This document shows, one piece after another, positions 17,975-30,683 of a stretch of 64,000 bases of DNA; within the stretch, counting starts at the first letter, position 1, and the number at the start of each line of letters is the position of its first letter. Position numbers and translations under genes: made by a program. The notes below the pieces were generated by a model. The model made no database searches and was not told where the DNA came from. It saw only the letters and a program-made list of their open reading frames with translations. The DNA is from Muscardinus avellanarius (taxonomy: Eukaryota > Chordata > Mammalia > Rodentia > Gliridae). The stretch is from assembly GCA_963383645.1 (NCBI GenBank), contig OY726578.1, forward strand, positions 26,066,523 to 26,130,522, in the 5' to 3' direction.

Positions 17975-20900
17975 ATCCAAAATAGACCCAAACACAATAA
18001 TTCTGGAGACTTTAACACGCCTTTCATGCCACTGGATCGATCTTCAAGGCAAAAGATGAGTAAAGACTCTTTAGAACTAAAGAAAACCATCAACCAAATG
18101 GACCTAATAGACATTTATAGAATATTTCAGCCAGGAACTACAGAATACACATTCTTCTCAGCAGCCCATGGAACCTTCTCCAAAATAGATCACATTCTGG
18201 GACACAAAGAAAGTGCCAGCAAATTCAAAAGATGTAATACAATTCCTTGCATCTTTTCAGAAAGTGATGAAATAAAATTAGAAATCAATAACAGGAAACT
18301 CAAAAGAAATTATTCAAATACTTGGAGATTGAATGATACACCATTGAATGATGAATGGGTAAGAGCAGAAATTAGAGAGGAAATAAAGAAATTTATGGAA
18401 ACAAATGAAAAGAGAGACACAACCTACCAAAATCTATGGGACACTATGAAGGCAGTACTAATGCAATGAAAGTTTAATGCAATGAAAGTTTAATGCAATG
18501 AAGTGCACACATAAGGACAGAGAACCACCAAGTAAAAGAACCTAATGACACATCTCAAGGACCTAGAAAGATGGCAACAGCCTATTCTCAAAGCCAGCAG
18601 AAGGCAAGAAATCATGAAAATTAGAGCAGAAATAAATGAAATAGAGAACAAAAAAACAATTCAAAGAAACAATAAAACAAAAAGTTGGTTCTTTGAAAAG
18701 TTTAATAGAATTGATAACCCCCTGGCCAACCTAACCAAAAGAAAAAGAGAATCAACTCAAATTATTAAAATTAGAAATAAAAAATGAGATATAACCACAG
18801 ATAGTAAAGAAATTCAAAAGATTATCAGAAACCACTTTAAAAATTTATACTCCAATAGACTTGAAAACATGGAAGAAATCGATAGATTTCTAAGCACAGT
18901 TAACCTACCTAAAAAAACAAGAGGACATAGCAAGCCTAAACCAACTAATAGCAGCCAAAAAAAAAACAGAAATGGCAATAAAAATTCTTTCACCAAAGAA
19001 AGCCCAGGCCCAGATGGGTTTCCAGCTGAATTCTACAAAGCCTTTATTAAAGAAATAATACCAATACTTCATAACCTGTTCCAAGAAATTGAAAGAGATG
19101 GAACTCTCCCAAATTCCTTCTATGAGGCCAGTATCACATTAATCCCCAAACCAAATAAAGATACCTCAAGAAAGGAAAACTACAGACCTATATCCTTAAT
19201 GAACATAGACGCAAAAATTCTAAACAAAATACTAGCTATACGCATTCAAAACCATATCAAGAGAATAATACATCATGATCAAGTTGGTTTCATTCCAGAA
19301 AAACAAGGCTGGTTCAACACATGCAAATCAATACATGTTATTCACCAAGAACAAAAACCATATCATCATAGCAATAGATGCTGAAAAAGCATTCAACAAA
19401 ATCCAACACCCATTTATGTTAAAAACACTGCAGAAATTTGGGATAGAAGGAATGTACTTCAACATCATTAAGGCAATATACTGTAAAACTAAAGCCAACA
19501 TTATATTGAATGGGGAAAAACTGCAAGAATTTCCTCTAAAATCAGGAACAAGACAAGGATGCGGACTATCACCACTCCTTTTCAATATGGTCCTTGAGAC
19601 TCTTGCTGCAGCAATAAGACAAGAGAAGGAAATCAAAGGAATTCACATAGGAAGAGAGGAATTAAAATTATCCTTATTTGCAGATGACATGATCCTTTAT
19701 CTGGAAGACCCAAAGAGCTCAACCAAAAGACTTCTGGAGCTGATTGAGAAATTCAGCAAAGTCGCAGGTTACAAAGTCAATTTAAAGAAATCAGTGGCTT
19801 TTCTTTACGCCAACAATGAATCCACAATGAAAGAAACAAAGAAAACAATTCCATTCACTAAAACCTCAAAACCAATAAAATACCTAGGAATTAACCTAAC
19901 CCAAGATGTAAAAGACCTCTACAACAAAAACTATAAAACATTAAAGAAAGAAATTGAAAAGACCTTGGAAGATGGAAAGATCTCCCGTGCTCATGGATAG
20001 GCAGAATAAATATCACCAAAATGGCCATCCTGCCAAAACTGATCTATAGATTCAATGCAATTCCCATTAAAATACCAGTGGCATTCTTCATAGACATAGA
20101 AAAATCAATCATGAACTTTATATGGAGAAAGAAAAGACCCAGAATAGCCAAAGCAATTCTCAACAATAAGAAACATGCAGGAGGCATTACAATCCCAGAC
20201 TTCAAACTATACTATAGAGCAATAGTGGTAAAAACAGCATGGTACTGGCACAATAACAGATATACTGACCAGTGGATTAGAATAGAAGATACAGAAACAA
20301 ACCCACACATCTTTAGTCAATTAATCTTTGACAAAGGGGCCAAACTCATACGCTGGAGAAAAGACAGCCTTTTCAACAAATGGTGCTGGGAGAACTGGCT
20401 ATCCATTTGTAGAAAGATGGAACTAAACCCCTACATCTCACTATGCACAGGAATCAAATCGAGATGGATCAAAGACTTAGAAATTAGACCAGAGACTGAA
20501 TTTATTAGAGGAGGGCATAGGCTCAACACTACAACGTATTGGCACAGGCAGTAACTTTCTCAACAAAACCTCCAAAGCTCAGGAAATTAAAGCAAGAATT
20601 AACAAGTGGGACATCATCAAACTAAAAAGTTTCCTCTCATCAAAGGAAACCATCAAAAACCTAAAGAGGAAGCCTACAGAATGGGAGAAGATTTTCACCA
20701 GCCACCAATCTGATAGGGGGCTAATATCCAGAATATACAAAGAGTTCAAAAGAATCTATACTAGCAAAACAACCCAATCAAGAAATGGGCAACTGAAATG
20801 AATAGACATTTCAGAAAAGAAGAGATACAAAGGGCCAATAGATACATGAAAAGATGTTCTTCATCACTGGCCATCAGGGAGATGCAAATCAAAACTACAC

Positions 20901-21657
20901 TGAGATTCCATCTAACCCCAGTCAGAGTGGCAAGCATAAAGAAATCAAATAACAACAAATGCTGGCGAGGATGTGGGGAAAGAGGAACTCTTTTACACTG
21001 TTGGTGGGAGTGCAAACTAGTTCAGCCACTATGGAGATCTGTGTGGAGATTCATAAGAAAACTGGGAATAGATCCACCATAGGATCCAGTTCTACCACTC
21101 CTAGGTATTTTCCTAAAGGGGTTGAATACAGAGAACTACAGAAACTTAGGCATACCTATGTTCATAGCAGCACAATTCGTAATAGCCAAAATATGGAACC
21201 AACCCAGGCCTCCATCAACAGATGAATGGATAGCAAAACTTTGGGAAATACACACAATGGAATTCTATTCAGCCATAAAGAAGAACAAAATCATATCATT
21301 TGCAAAAAGATGGAAAGTCCTGGAGAGCATTATGTTAAGTGAGATCAGCCAAGCACAGAAGGAGAAGATACATATGTTTCCATTAATATGCCCAAACTAG
21401 GGAACATATAGGATACCAGTGGGACTCCAGATAATGGAGGGGAAATACCAGTAAAGTTTGAATGGAAGGATAGGAGAGGAGGAATGCTGAACTTGTGTAA
21501 TGAGGGTCTACATCCGAATATGTGTAAAATTATGAACATGGCATGTTTACCCTGGAAAATCATTGGTGGGAGGGTTGAAGGGAAATGGGAGCGGGGGGTG
21601 GGGGGGAGAGACCAAGCATACCTTAAATGTAAACCAAAAAATAAAATAAATTTTCTT
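17975..21657 (+). mobile_element. 5'-truncated L1 with degenerate ORF2 and 3' UTR
   Basis: ORF2p is the L1 endonuclease and reverse transcriptase. Sequence starts inside the endonuclease domain (SGDFNTPF, at about 18002) and continues through the EN C-terminal part ([19 protein letters not shown]), the RT domain ([19 protein letters not shown] helix; the active-site FADDM at 19677-19691) and the C-terminal cysteine motif ([18 protein letters not shown], about 20959-21012). Stops or frameshifts near 18470, 18787, 19330, 20000 and 20554 break the frame, so it is dead. The 3' UTR has a G-rich tract (about 21590-21610) and ends in an AAAAAATAAAATAAA tail. A short direct repeat of AATGCAATGAAAGTTT lies at about 18462-18500. 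Confidence 0.9.
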
Positions 21658-21955
21658 GTAGAGATCTTTTATCTCCTTGGTTTAGTTTATTCCTAAGTAT
21701 TTTATGTTTTTTTTTAGGAAATCCTGAATGGAAGTGTTTTCTGATTTCCTTTTTCATTGTATTTATGGTTGGTGTACAGGAAAGGTTCTGAGTTTTTAAG
21801 ATTCATTTTGTATACAGACACTTTGCTGAATTTGATGATCAGTTCTATAAGCCTTTTCATTGAGTTTTTTGGGTTTTCTAAATATAGAATCATGTCATGA
21901 TTAATAATTTCTTATAATGTTTTGCTTAAAACCCTCAATATAAAAACGACAGTGG
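21658..21955 (-). mobile_element. Old antisense L1 ORF2 fragment
   Basis: Plus-strand text such as TTATCTCCTTGGTTTAGTTTATTC and the GACACTTTGCTGAATTTG block is the reverse complement of L1 ORF2. It is heavily mutated and adjoins the tail of the younger L1. Confidence 0.7.
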
Positions 21956-21957
21956 TG

Positions 21958-22140
21958 AGCCAAGTGTGGTGGCACACTCTTGTAATCCCCACATTTGGGA
22001 GGTGGAGATAGGAAGATCACACAGGTTTGAAGTGAGCCTCACTGGCTTAAGAGACCCTGTTTCCAAATAGAAATATAAAATAGGTCTGGGAGTGTATCTG
22101 GAGGTAGAAGGGTTTTCAGGAACCCCAGTTACACCAAAAA
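21958..22140 (+). repeat. B1-dID SINE, variant subtype
   Basis: Plus-strand copy with the GGCTTAAGAGACCCTG block and GGTAGAAGGGTTTTCAGGAA ID half. Confidence 0.85.
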
Positions 22141-22399
22141 ATAAAAAATAAAAATGAATAAGAAAATAAAGACAGTGTTGGAAGGGGAGTTAAGAGAGAT
22201 ATCTATTTCCTTCCCACCTTACCTCAGACACTCTCTTTCATTAATAATAATTTTCTCCAAAAAATTTTCTGGCTCTACTGTCATGATCATGTAAGAGACC
22301 AAGAGGCTTCTAATCCATCAACATAAACACATTTCAAGACAGTAATTTATACAAAGTCATTCAGATAATAAGTGGTAGAAGCAGGGTACAAATCCCTAG

Positions 22400-22457
22400 T
22401 CTTCTTTCTTTCTTTCTTTCTTTCTTTCTCTTTCTTTCTTTCTTTCTTTTTTTCTTT
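22400..22457. repeat. (CTTT)n microsatellite
   Basis: CTTT repeats with one interruption, directly upstream of the minus-strand SINE at 22458 and probably expanded from its poly(A) tail. Confidence 0.9.
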
Positions 22458-22655
22458 TTTTGCAGTACTGGGGATTGAACCAAGGCATTCTACTCTGAGC
22501 TATACACTTAGCCCTATTTTACTTTTTATTTTGAAGCAAGATCTCACTAAATTTCAGAAGGCCTAAGTTCCCAAGGGTGGTCATGAAATTGAAATCCTCC
22601 TATCTCAACCTCCCAAATACTAGGATTAGAGATATGTGCCATCATACATTTACCT
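22458..22655 (-). repeat. B1-dID SINE
   Basis: Minus-strand copy: ID half GCAGTACTGGGGATTGAACC, then a diverged B1 half. Confidence 0.8.
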
Positions 22656-22729
22656 TTTTTATAGGAAAGATAATTACCAAAAAAATGCATTGTTACTGTA
22701 TTAGAGTTTTAGACATCCTACTCTATAAC

Positions 22730-22770
<41 letters not shown>

Positions 22771-23571
22771 CTCCAAAATACAGAGCTTATATAAGTTACA
22801 CCCACCCATTTTTCACAGGCATAATTGTTATCTTTGCTTATAACAGCATAAAATGTGTGTGCCTATCTTATTTCATCTTATCAAGATTCATGTAAAAGAT
22901 TCATGTTTCTTTCCTAGTTCTCAAGGCCTTCTAGGTTTCAACATTTTAATTTTTCTTACCAAAATTATCAGTAGGCTAGTTGGTTTCTATTTAACAAACA
23001 ATCACTTATTTTCTGGCCATTAGAAGAGAAGAGGATTATATCTTCTGAAGAATACACAGTATTCTTTATGATGTTGCACCTTTTTGACAATTACTAGATC
23101 TTCTCATATTTCAAAAGCTAATACTTTTCTTCAGCATGGCAACCATTATTAAAATGAACCATAGCATGGCAGGCTATATTTCCCAAAGATACTTGAAAAA
23201 CAACTCCTATCTCCAAAGCTGTTTCTATTTCTAAAACTAAACAGGGAAGAAGCCAAAGTGATGATGCCTCAGTCACCAAGATGTCATGGCACCAGGCTGC
23301 ATTTCTCCAGGAACCAACCCTCCATGCTCTGTTCTGGGTTTGATATGAGTATCTCCAAGGTCACTGTGTTAAGATGCAACCCCACTGCAAAGGAGCAAGA
23401 GGGTGGAGACTGAGTATACTGCTCACATGTAGAGCCATGGGACGTGATTGGAGACAGATATATTCATTAGTGTGGAGCTTCAAGAGGAGAGAGGGTGAGA
23501 CCAGAAGAGACCTAAGTACACAGTGTGCTCTCTGCTCTTGATTCTTTCTATGTGGGGCACAGAAGGACCTT
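22656..23571. other. No gene recognised; (GA)n at 22731-22766
   Basis: Unique AT-rich sequence with one GA microsatellite. Open frames are short and lack splice or family support. Confidence 0.5.
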
Positions 23572-23575
23572 GGAA
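23572..23575 (+). repeat. 4-bp target duplication GGAA of the ERV (left)
   Basis: GGAA precedes the left LTR and recurs at 31185-31188 after the right LTR. Four bases is the usual gammaretroviral target duplication length. Confidence 0.85.
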
Positions 23576-24060
23576 TGTAAGACCCCCGCCGAGGGGAGAC
23601 CCTCAATCAACCTCGGGATAAGCGACGTCAAGTACCATGAGAGACTTTATTTTCCTTGATGCAAAAGCAAAAGGTAAAAGTTTATTAAGGAGCCAGTGCA
23701 CTGGGGCCGACTCGTATAGGAGTTCGGCCCCGATCAACTGAAAGTGTGGATATTTATAGGGAAAAGACCACCAGTTGGGGGGGGGGGGTAGGGGTTTGGG
23801 CCAGATTGCATGTGTTTACAGAAAATTACAGAATCATTTGAAAAGTACATTCTGTAGTCAGGTGTTAGATAAGATACCAAGTGTAGTCAGTAAGCTTCCA
23901 GGTCAAGGCGCTCTGACCCAGTCAGTATAGATAAGATGGGGTGGGCTTATTGCATATTTTACATTCCTAAGCTGTGAGCTGCAGTAAAATATATTTTTCT
24001 TTTTAACTATTAGCTGGCTGCTAGGGGCTTATGATTTTTTCTTCTAAATGGAGCCTTTCA
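23576..24060 (-). repeat. 3' LTR of the ERV
   Basis: On the minus strand it runs TGAAAGGC to CTTACA. TATAAATA is at 23751-23758 (reverse complement) and AATAAA signals are at 23681-23686 and 23646-23651. A perfect 8-bp inverted pair GGGGCCGA/TCGGCCCC at 23703-23731 lies just downstream of the TATA box, at the expected start of R. Confidence 0.9.
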
Positions 24061-24076
24061 TTCCCCACTCCTTTTA
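24061..24076 (-). promoter_or_regulatory. Polypurine tract
   Basis: The minus-strand sequence directly before the 3' LTR reads AAAAGGAGTGGGGAA and is followed by TGAAAGG. This is the expected place and composition for the plus-strand primer of a gammaretrovirus. Confidence 0.8.
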
Positions 24077-24098
24077 GGAAATAGTTCTAATCATAGAA

Positions 24099-24293
24099 CT
24101 AAATCTCTGAGTTTACATATTCAAGGACTTCGGGTTTAACTCTTTGGTACTGCTGGTGTAGCATTAAAATCCGAGCAGTATTAGCTCGTTCCTTAACAAA
24201 GGCAATTAATCTATTTATTATACAAGGTCCTATGGTAAGCAAAAGCAGTAATAATAAAAGTGGCCCCATAAAAGCAGATACTAATGCAATCAT
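24099..24293 (-). pseudogene. ERV env remnant: transmembrane anchor and cytoplasmic tail
   Basis: A 64-residue open frame holds a leucine-rich membrane segment (GPLLLLLLLLTIGPCI) and a short tail ending EYVNSEI, immediately upstream of the polypurine tract. Position and composition match the C-terminus of a gammaretroviral TM protein, which anchors the envelope in the membrane. The surface subunit, fusion peptide and ectodomain are not present, so it cannot encode a functional envelope. Confidence 0.7.
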
Positions 24294-27200
24294 CCAAGGA
24301 GACCTTATTGAACTATCCTTTAAACCATCCTTTTTGCAGGTCTCATTTCCACTATTTATCTTTTAGCCGTTTTTTAAATCTTGCCATAGATTTCTGAAAT
24401 ACCCCAGAATGGTTAGCATAAAAACAGCATTTCTCCTAGTAGGAGAAATTGTAGATAAGCAGTCATTGTTGCCATCACAGGACTTTCTAATGAGGTGCAG
24501 CTTCAATGAGTTGGTAAGATGTCATCTAAGTTTCATTTTTTTTGGTCTGTGCTTCTCGCACGTGGGAAAAGTGCTTTCAAAGTTCAATTCCATCAACAGT
24601 TCTGCCTATGGTTCAAATGTCCTCCTTATCTGCTCCAGTTGCTGCTTGACTCGAGAGCTGTGAATTCAGTGGTGTTTTCTTTTATCTTCACTGCAGCCAG
24701 GGTGCTACTCAGACCAGGTCACCTGGCTGTGCAACTGGGGTGTTGGGTTGATCTGCCTCACACCAGGTAGTGGGTTTGCTCTTTGACCGTTTGGAGAACC
24801 TGTAAGGACCTAGGCACAAGGCTGACATTTCTCAGTCAGACTCTGTATCTTAAGGGTTTAAATAATATGCTGTAACATCACCAATCTAAGTTTTACAGTA
24901 ACCTGTATCCCAAAGAGTTAGTTTTCTAGATGCTCACATTTTAATCAGAACTGGCTAGAATAGCAATGTTTTGAACAACCTTGAATAATATAACCTGATC
25001 ACTGAGGTTTTTTTTACTCATGAGGCTATTCTTTTTGGTTACTTACTTCATGTTAGGGTTAGAGGCAAATCAGCAGGATCTGGCCAGCTAGCATATAAAT
25101 CTAGGCTAAATTATCTTTTATAGACTCAAGACATTATATTTCTTTGGCCTTGGAGTGTTGTCAACCCCAGATACAAAATAAGTTTCTACTGAATAAAACT
25201 CTAGGAGAGACAGAGCGAGCAGAGGACTAAGCACGGTATCTAAAGAAATTCAATATTTTGCCTGTCACCTCAAGAACTACCCAGACTTCCTCCAGCTGGT
25301 CAGAGGGCTGATCAGAGGGGCCTTGCCGAGCCTTGGGCATCCTTAGTTTTCAGCCTTTGAGAGCACAACCTACCTAACTTCCCTTCAGAAGTGAGGACAA
25401 CATGCTTTTTCCCCCAGGTGCCGACAGACTCTTTGGCCAGTCTTCAACACGACACCCAGGCACCTTTGCCATGCTGGCAGGTATAAGGCCTTTAGCTCCT
25501 TCCCTCTCTGTGTAAGAAGCCTTTGGTATCTCTGAGGGGGCAAAGACTTATTACCCAATGCAGGGCTGTTAAATGGGCTTGTTTCTGTGTCTGCATCTGT
25601 CCATTCTGATGCTTAACTTTGTTTACCCTATTTCTGTTGTTAAGACACTCCAAAGGTCAAACTTAAAAATTTATTAATGGGAGCTTTCATCCCAGAAACA
25701 TAGTAGGATATGCATCTCATTTTTGTTAGATCAAACATAATAGCCAAATTTTAAATTTACATTGGCCTCATTCTAGTAGTCCATTGACCTAATTTTATAT
25801 TGGGCTACACTGGTAACTATAAGTCTATGTGAGCTAACAATATTGATAAAAATTAGATAGCTCTATCCTTTAAATGACAACATTAACAATGAAAATAAAT
25901 ATGTTACTATCAATAATAAAACACTTACTTAATCAGGATAAACAGATTTTTAACCCAGGTCTTAAGGCTAAATCTCTGAATCAAAAGACAAAAATCTTAT
26001 TGGTTAGTTTACATATAAATATAAAACTCATACCTTTAACCTTTAACTTTTGATTTTTAAAATTTTTTAGCACATTTAGATAACTCTAGATATAGAATGA
26101 CATTATGATTTAAATATCTATTACCAGGAAGACAATATGATGGTAGTTGTTTCAGCCTGAAGAAAACAAAGTATGTTAATCTTTCAGTAACAACCTTAAA
26201 CTTTTAACAATTTAAGCCATATGAACCAAGGTACCTTCTTATTATTGTTTGATTTACTCATGTAGTAAACATTTAACAAAGTTTTTCTTTAAGAACAAAA
26301 AGCTGCTGGGGATTGAGTCAGTAGCAAAAATAAGCCTTTACATGTAGGCCAAATAATAAAATCTTTTTCTTTGTCTCTGAGCCATCAGGCTAGAGTTATA
26401 ATATTGTTTTAAACATTGACCTTGGTCAGTTAAAGCTGACTCTTAATTTAGTTAACACCAAGTGTTAAAACACAAACATTTATACTTAGAAAAATTATTA
26501 TATAAATTGTTATAAAAAGCAAGCTGTATTAATCCAATATTAATTACCAATTATACAAAGGAATTTTAATTCAAAGCCTTTATATTTTGTAGAACTATAT
26601 ATTTTTGTATCTTGAAATTTTCATAAACAATTTTTAGCAGACAGATAAAAAATGACCCAAAATTCTTTAAGGACACATGTGGACAGTACATGCTCCAAAT
26701 TCCAAAGTGGGCATGTACCCTGTGTTATTTGTATTGGTATCCATAGCACCTAGGCTCTGACTATATTTTTAATATTGCCACATTAATACATTTTGATGCC
26801 TCTTTCCAATATTGGTGCATTTTTTCTCTCTGTTTATTCATTTTCTGACACCTATCAGGACAAAGGTAAACACAGAAAATATATTTTGATTTTTATAATT
26901 TTTGCTAACAATCATGAGCCCAATTTTTATTAAATTTTTCTTATTTTTATCACAAACCTGTACCCCTTAGCAAAGGAATAAGGATGCTGACTCAGTCATA
27001 AACTGCTTCGAGCTGAACAGGGGGCCCGGCTTTAGGGTACAGGCATGCAGGTGGGTGGTGAGGGAGTCAGATGGGTGAGTATGTCAGATGGGTGAGCAGT
27101 CCAAAGGGCTTTGATAGATGTCTGTCAGGTTTTGTCTGTAACACCATCTGATGTAGGAGATAACATTCACAAAATAGCAGACAGGGCCACAAAGCAACAT

Positions 27201-28942
27201 GACAAGGAAAGAAAAGTAAAGTGATTTCCATAATTGCTCTCTGATAAATAACTTTGAAGCCAGTTTTAAAGAATTATTTTTCCCCAATGTCCTCTTTGGG
27301 AATACACAAGTGGTAGGCTTATTAGAAACCTACTTCTTTTTTTTTAAATAATTTATTTTTATCACATATGCAAATATATCACAAACACTGTTTTGCAACT
27401 TATCACACATCTTTTGTAACGTGTTTTAACCTTCTTGTTTCATCCTGTTTCTTACTTTTCCCATTTGGGACAATCTTGGGATAAAATTTACAACCAAACA
27501 AATTCCATCCATGCTTTATATCTTGCTTTAACCCTTTAACCTTTTATCTGGTCCTTTGTTTCCCTTAGGGACAACCTTAGGACAAACCTTACAATATGCT
27601 TTCTTAGTTTCACAAAACCTTTTTTTTCTGTATTTACCAACATATAAAGAAATGTATCTATAGACTTTTTACATCTATTCTTTTGTTGTTATCTATCAAC
27701 AAACCCCAAAAGGAGCATACCATTAAATGTTATTCATATACCAGCAATAAAAAAAACATTTAAAAGACTTAAGTGTTACTTTAAACCTCATGAAGTTAAG
27801 AGCATTTTAAAGCATTGCCTTTAGCATTTTTTTTAACTCAATTGAACTATAGATTACATGGAAAATTAAGACATTAGATAAATATTAATAGCATCTTAAA
27901 ACCTTAATTTTGCAAAAGGAGCAATATTAAAAACACTGTATATTTTATTTGACCACACACCTTAAAAACTGTTGTAAATTACCACAGAAATTCACGACAT
28001 CATAAAAAACATCCCTAGTGTTTTAAAACATTGATTTTTTTCAAAGAAAATAGCTTTATTTAATCAACTCTCACAGGAGTCTAATTGGACAAATTTTTTG
28101 AAGTAACCATTTTAGCTAAGACTAATTGAGATAAAAAGATCTTTGAGTAATAACTCTAGTGCAACCAGCAAAAGAGAAAAAAAATTATCAGAGGAGCTGA
28201 ATTTTCTGGTGTGGCTAAGAACGTAGAAAGGAAGGTCATTTTAAACACCTCTGCAGGCTGAATAAACAGATGGCTCAGGGCTGGCCTGGAAAGACTCCCC
28301 ACCCTGGCTAAGCTTTTGGTCCTTGGGCTGGGAAAGAAGGACACTGCCTCCGATCTGGCCTCCGAGATTTCACTGTGTGATCGCCTAAGGCTCTTTTAAC
28401 TCAGGTGGTGGTAATTGGGAGGACTCACTGGGAACATAGGTCTGAGGACCCCGATTCCCTCTGGAACTGGGGGCGCTCAGCCATTTAATGGTTCCCCTTT
28501 GCACTGTGAGCCAGGCCTCAGAGGGCCTGTATGGCTTCCTGGTTGAGAGCATTTCTTCCAGAGTTGCGCTTGCTTTTCCACCTTAAATAGACTTGAGCCT
28601 AGGCTTTTGTGAGCAGCCAGAAGCCTTAAGTGGCTTTTGTTTATCTATCTTTCCCTTTTTAAGTCTCTGTCAAACCAAATTGGCAGCCTGAAGTATGGTA
28701 GTCTGTCTGAGGATGGCCTTCCCTTCTACTGGGTAAAGAATTAACTAATAACGTTAGCATCTATTCTTTTGAGTAGGTGTTATAGCCTTATATTTAATCC
28801 TCATGAAAGAACTGCATGTGAACTTTTCTCTCCAGGCTTGCAGGCAAAACCAATTGGAAACTAATCTGGCAGCACTAAGACCCTGCGGATCCCAGGCTGC
28901 TGAAGCTGCACCTGGAATGCACTGACTTTATCATGGCTAGGC
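24294..28942. other. ERV interior without recognisable pol; AT-rich
   Basis: About 4.6 kb of low-coding sequence takes the place where gag-pol-env would be. A minus-strand frame at 27084-27287 has a hydrophobic segment (YFSFLVMLLCGPVCYFV), a basic region and tail; a similar frame lies at 59727-59912 on the plus strand. The neighbouring stretch 27305-27530 (TAGGCTTATTAGAAACCTA and CCCATTTGGGACAATCTT blocks) is shared with 52110-52240. This suggests a module taken from a second ERV family. The rest has no similarity I can name. Confidence 0.5.
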
Positions 28943-29450
28943 TCAAGAACTTTTGCATTTTGCAAGTTGTTTTTTTCTAGCAAGGAGCTGGGGTCTATGA
29001 GTGGCACTGCCTGTCTCCCCTATAGGAATATTCCGTTTATCATCCAATTCCCCATTTGTGGAGGCCACAAAAGATTCATTTCCCAGTGCTCTAGCCTCTT
29101 TATATATCCTCTCCCTTTCTATAGAAGTTAGTTTGTTCAAGAAGTAATCTAACATCTCTCTAAGTAAGATCATACAACTAACTGAGTAACTTGAATGCCT
29201 TGATGTAATGGTCAGGGTCAGTAGTATAACTTCCCAAGTTCTTTTTAATTTCTTTCAATTCTACTAGCGAGAAAGGCTGATGGACTCGCTTCGACCCGTT
29301 CTCCCCCCCTTTTTCGTTGGATGAGTGAGGAGTGGGATGCTGACAACTTCTCTCTGGGGCTGGAAGAAATCTTCCAGTGGCCACCCCCAGGGCAGTTTGC
29401 TCAGCCTCCCTCCAGCTCACCGTCCAAGGTCTGATTAAAAAGCAAATTAA
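28943..29450 (-). pseudogene. ERV gag remnant (capsid region)
   Basis: Two minus-strand frames (29178-29543 and 28943-29173) carry capsid-like sequence: a proline/serine-rich linker, then QPFSLVELKEIKKNLGSYT, and after a stop a helical stretch with LTSIERERIYKEARALG. Gag forms the virus core. The frame is broken between the two parts, and no nucleocapsid zinc knuckle or protease follows, so Gag ends within capsid. The assignment is by pattern, without alignment. Confidence 0.6.
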
Positions 29451-30211
29451 ACACACAAAATAAATGCACAGTACTGAAAAATCTTTTTCTATGCAATCTG
29501 ATGCAGAACAGAGGCAGGAAGCTTTTTCAGACCCATATCTCATTTTTTTTCCAACAGCATATCATAACCACCATATAATTAATAACAAACATCACATTTT
29601 ATTATCCTGGGGTAACTATTTCAACACTATTACCTCAAGCAAAACACCATAGAAGACAAGACAGTATCATAAAACTTTTACCATACCAAAAAACATGCCA
29701 TCTCAAACAGAACACAGAACATCATATTTACCTTCCCCCCAAAACAGCCGGGGTTCCTTGCCCCATTGCCAAAATTAAACACAAAAAAGAGAAAACAAAC
29801 CAAACAAATCCACACGCACACCAACTTTTTGACACTAAAGCTTTGTAATCTATTAAATTAAAACTGTTTATACAACAGATATCTAACAAACTATTAATCA
29901 CTCTTATTGATAATACTATTACTAGGCTGAAAAGAATTATTTACAACCCAGCTGGTACACGCATTTTAATAAGAAACACAATGGCCATAACAGTCAAGAT
30001 TAAACACACAAAAAATATTACTTAAACAAACCAAAGAGAGACAATTGGCCCTTAACCAAACTCAGAATAAAGCCTCACCTCTCACCAAAAAACTCCCCAA
30101 ACCAGTCAAAGAAACACAATTAGCACACAAAATGGAGCCCCTCCTCTTTCCGAGAAACTCCTAAGATCAAACACAATTGACCACCTCTGGCAAGTGGCCC
30201 CAGATGGCACC

Positions 30212-30460
30212 CTTCATGTGGGACTCGAACCCACAATCGTTTGGCACCCAGATGGCTGAGAGTGGGACTCTAACCCATGATTCACAGACCCAGATGGCTG
30301 AGAGTGGGACTCTAACCCATGATCCTCAGACCCAGATGGGACGTTTCCAAGCATCCTCAGAGGTCCCCCAGACTTCCTGGGACATCTTCCAGGGTAACAG
30401 TCGGTTATCACGGACACGTCTGTCGTAACCCTCCTTCCGTATGGGACTCGAACCCACAAT
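30212..30460 (-). repeat. Four T-arm/B-box-like motifs in the ERV leader
   Basis: On the minus strand GGTTCGAGTCC, a perfect fit to the pol III B box (GGTTCGANNCC), occurs at 30221-30231 and 30444-30454. The variant GGTTAGAGTCC occurs at 30265-30275 and 30307-30317. Each motif sits in a self-complementary TGGGTT..TCCCA setting, like a tRNA T-arm. The middle pair belongs to a tandem repeat of about 42 bp that includes CCCAGATGGCTGAGAGTGGG. No full tRNA cloverleaf is present. Confidence 0.75.
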
Positions 30461-30683
30461 CAATTGGACAAGGAGTTCTGTGCCAGCGGGCACCACTGGC
30501 ACAGACAACTGCAAATACCAGAAGGCAGCTGCTCACCACTATAACAGAAACTGAAAGTATAAAAACCAAAAATTACAGAAATTAACACAGCCGGCAACAG
30601 GAGACAAACAAGACAAACAGAGACAGACAGGTAAAAATCCTACCTCCAACGGGTGTCTCGTGGAACTTGGGTGGTCGCTCTTT

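Larger units (their letters stand above)
14576..17975 (+). mobile_element. LTR fragment interrupted by the composite L1-derived element
   Basis: The LTR (same promoter portion as 12828-13475 on the minus strand) is read at 14576-14610 and resumes at 17564. It continues to about 17975, where L1 sequence begins. The upstream end is cut off by the SINE at 14462-14575 and the downstream end by the L1. Confidence 0.65.

Noticed and set aside
30212..30460. True tRNA genes in the ERV leader
   Set aside because: Only T-arm-like pieces are present. No acceptor stem, anticodon arm, A box at the right distance or CCA-proximal pairing is seen.
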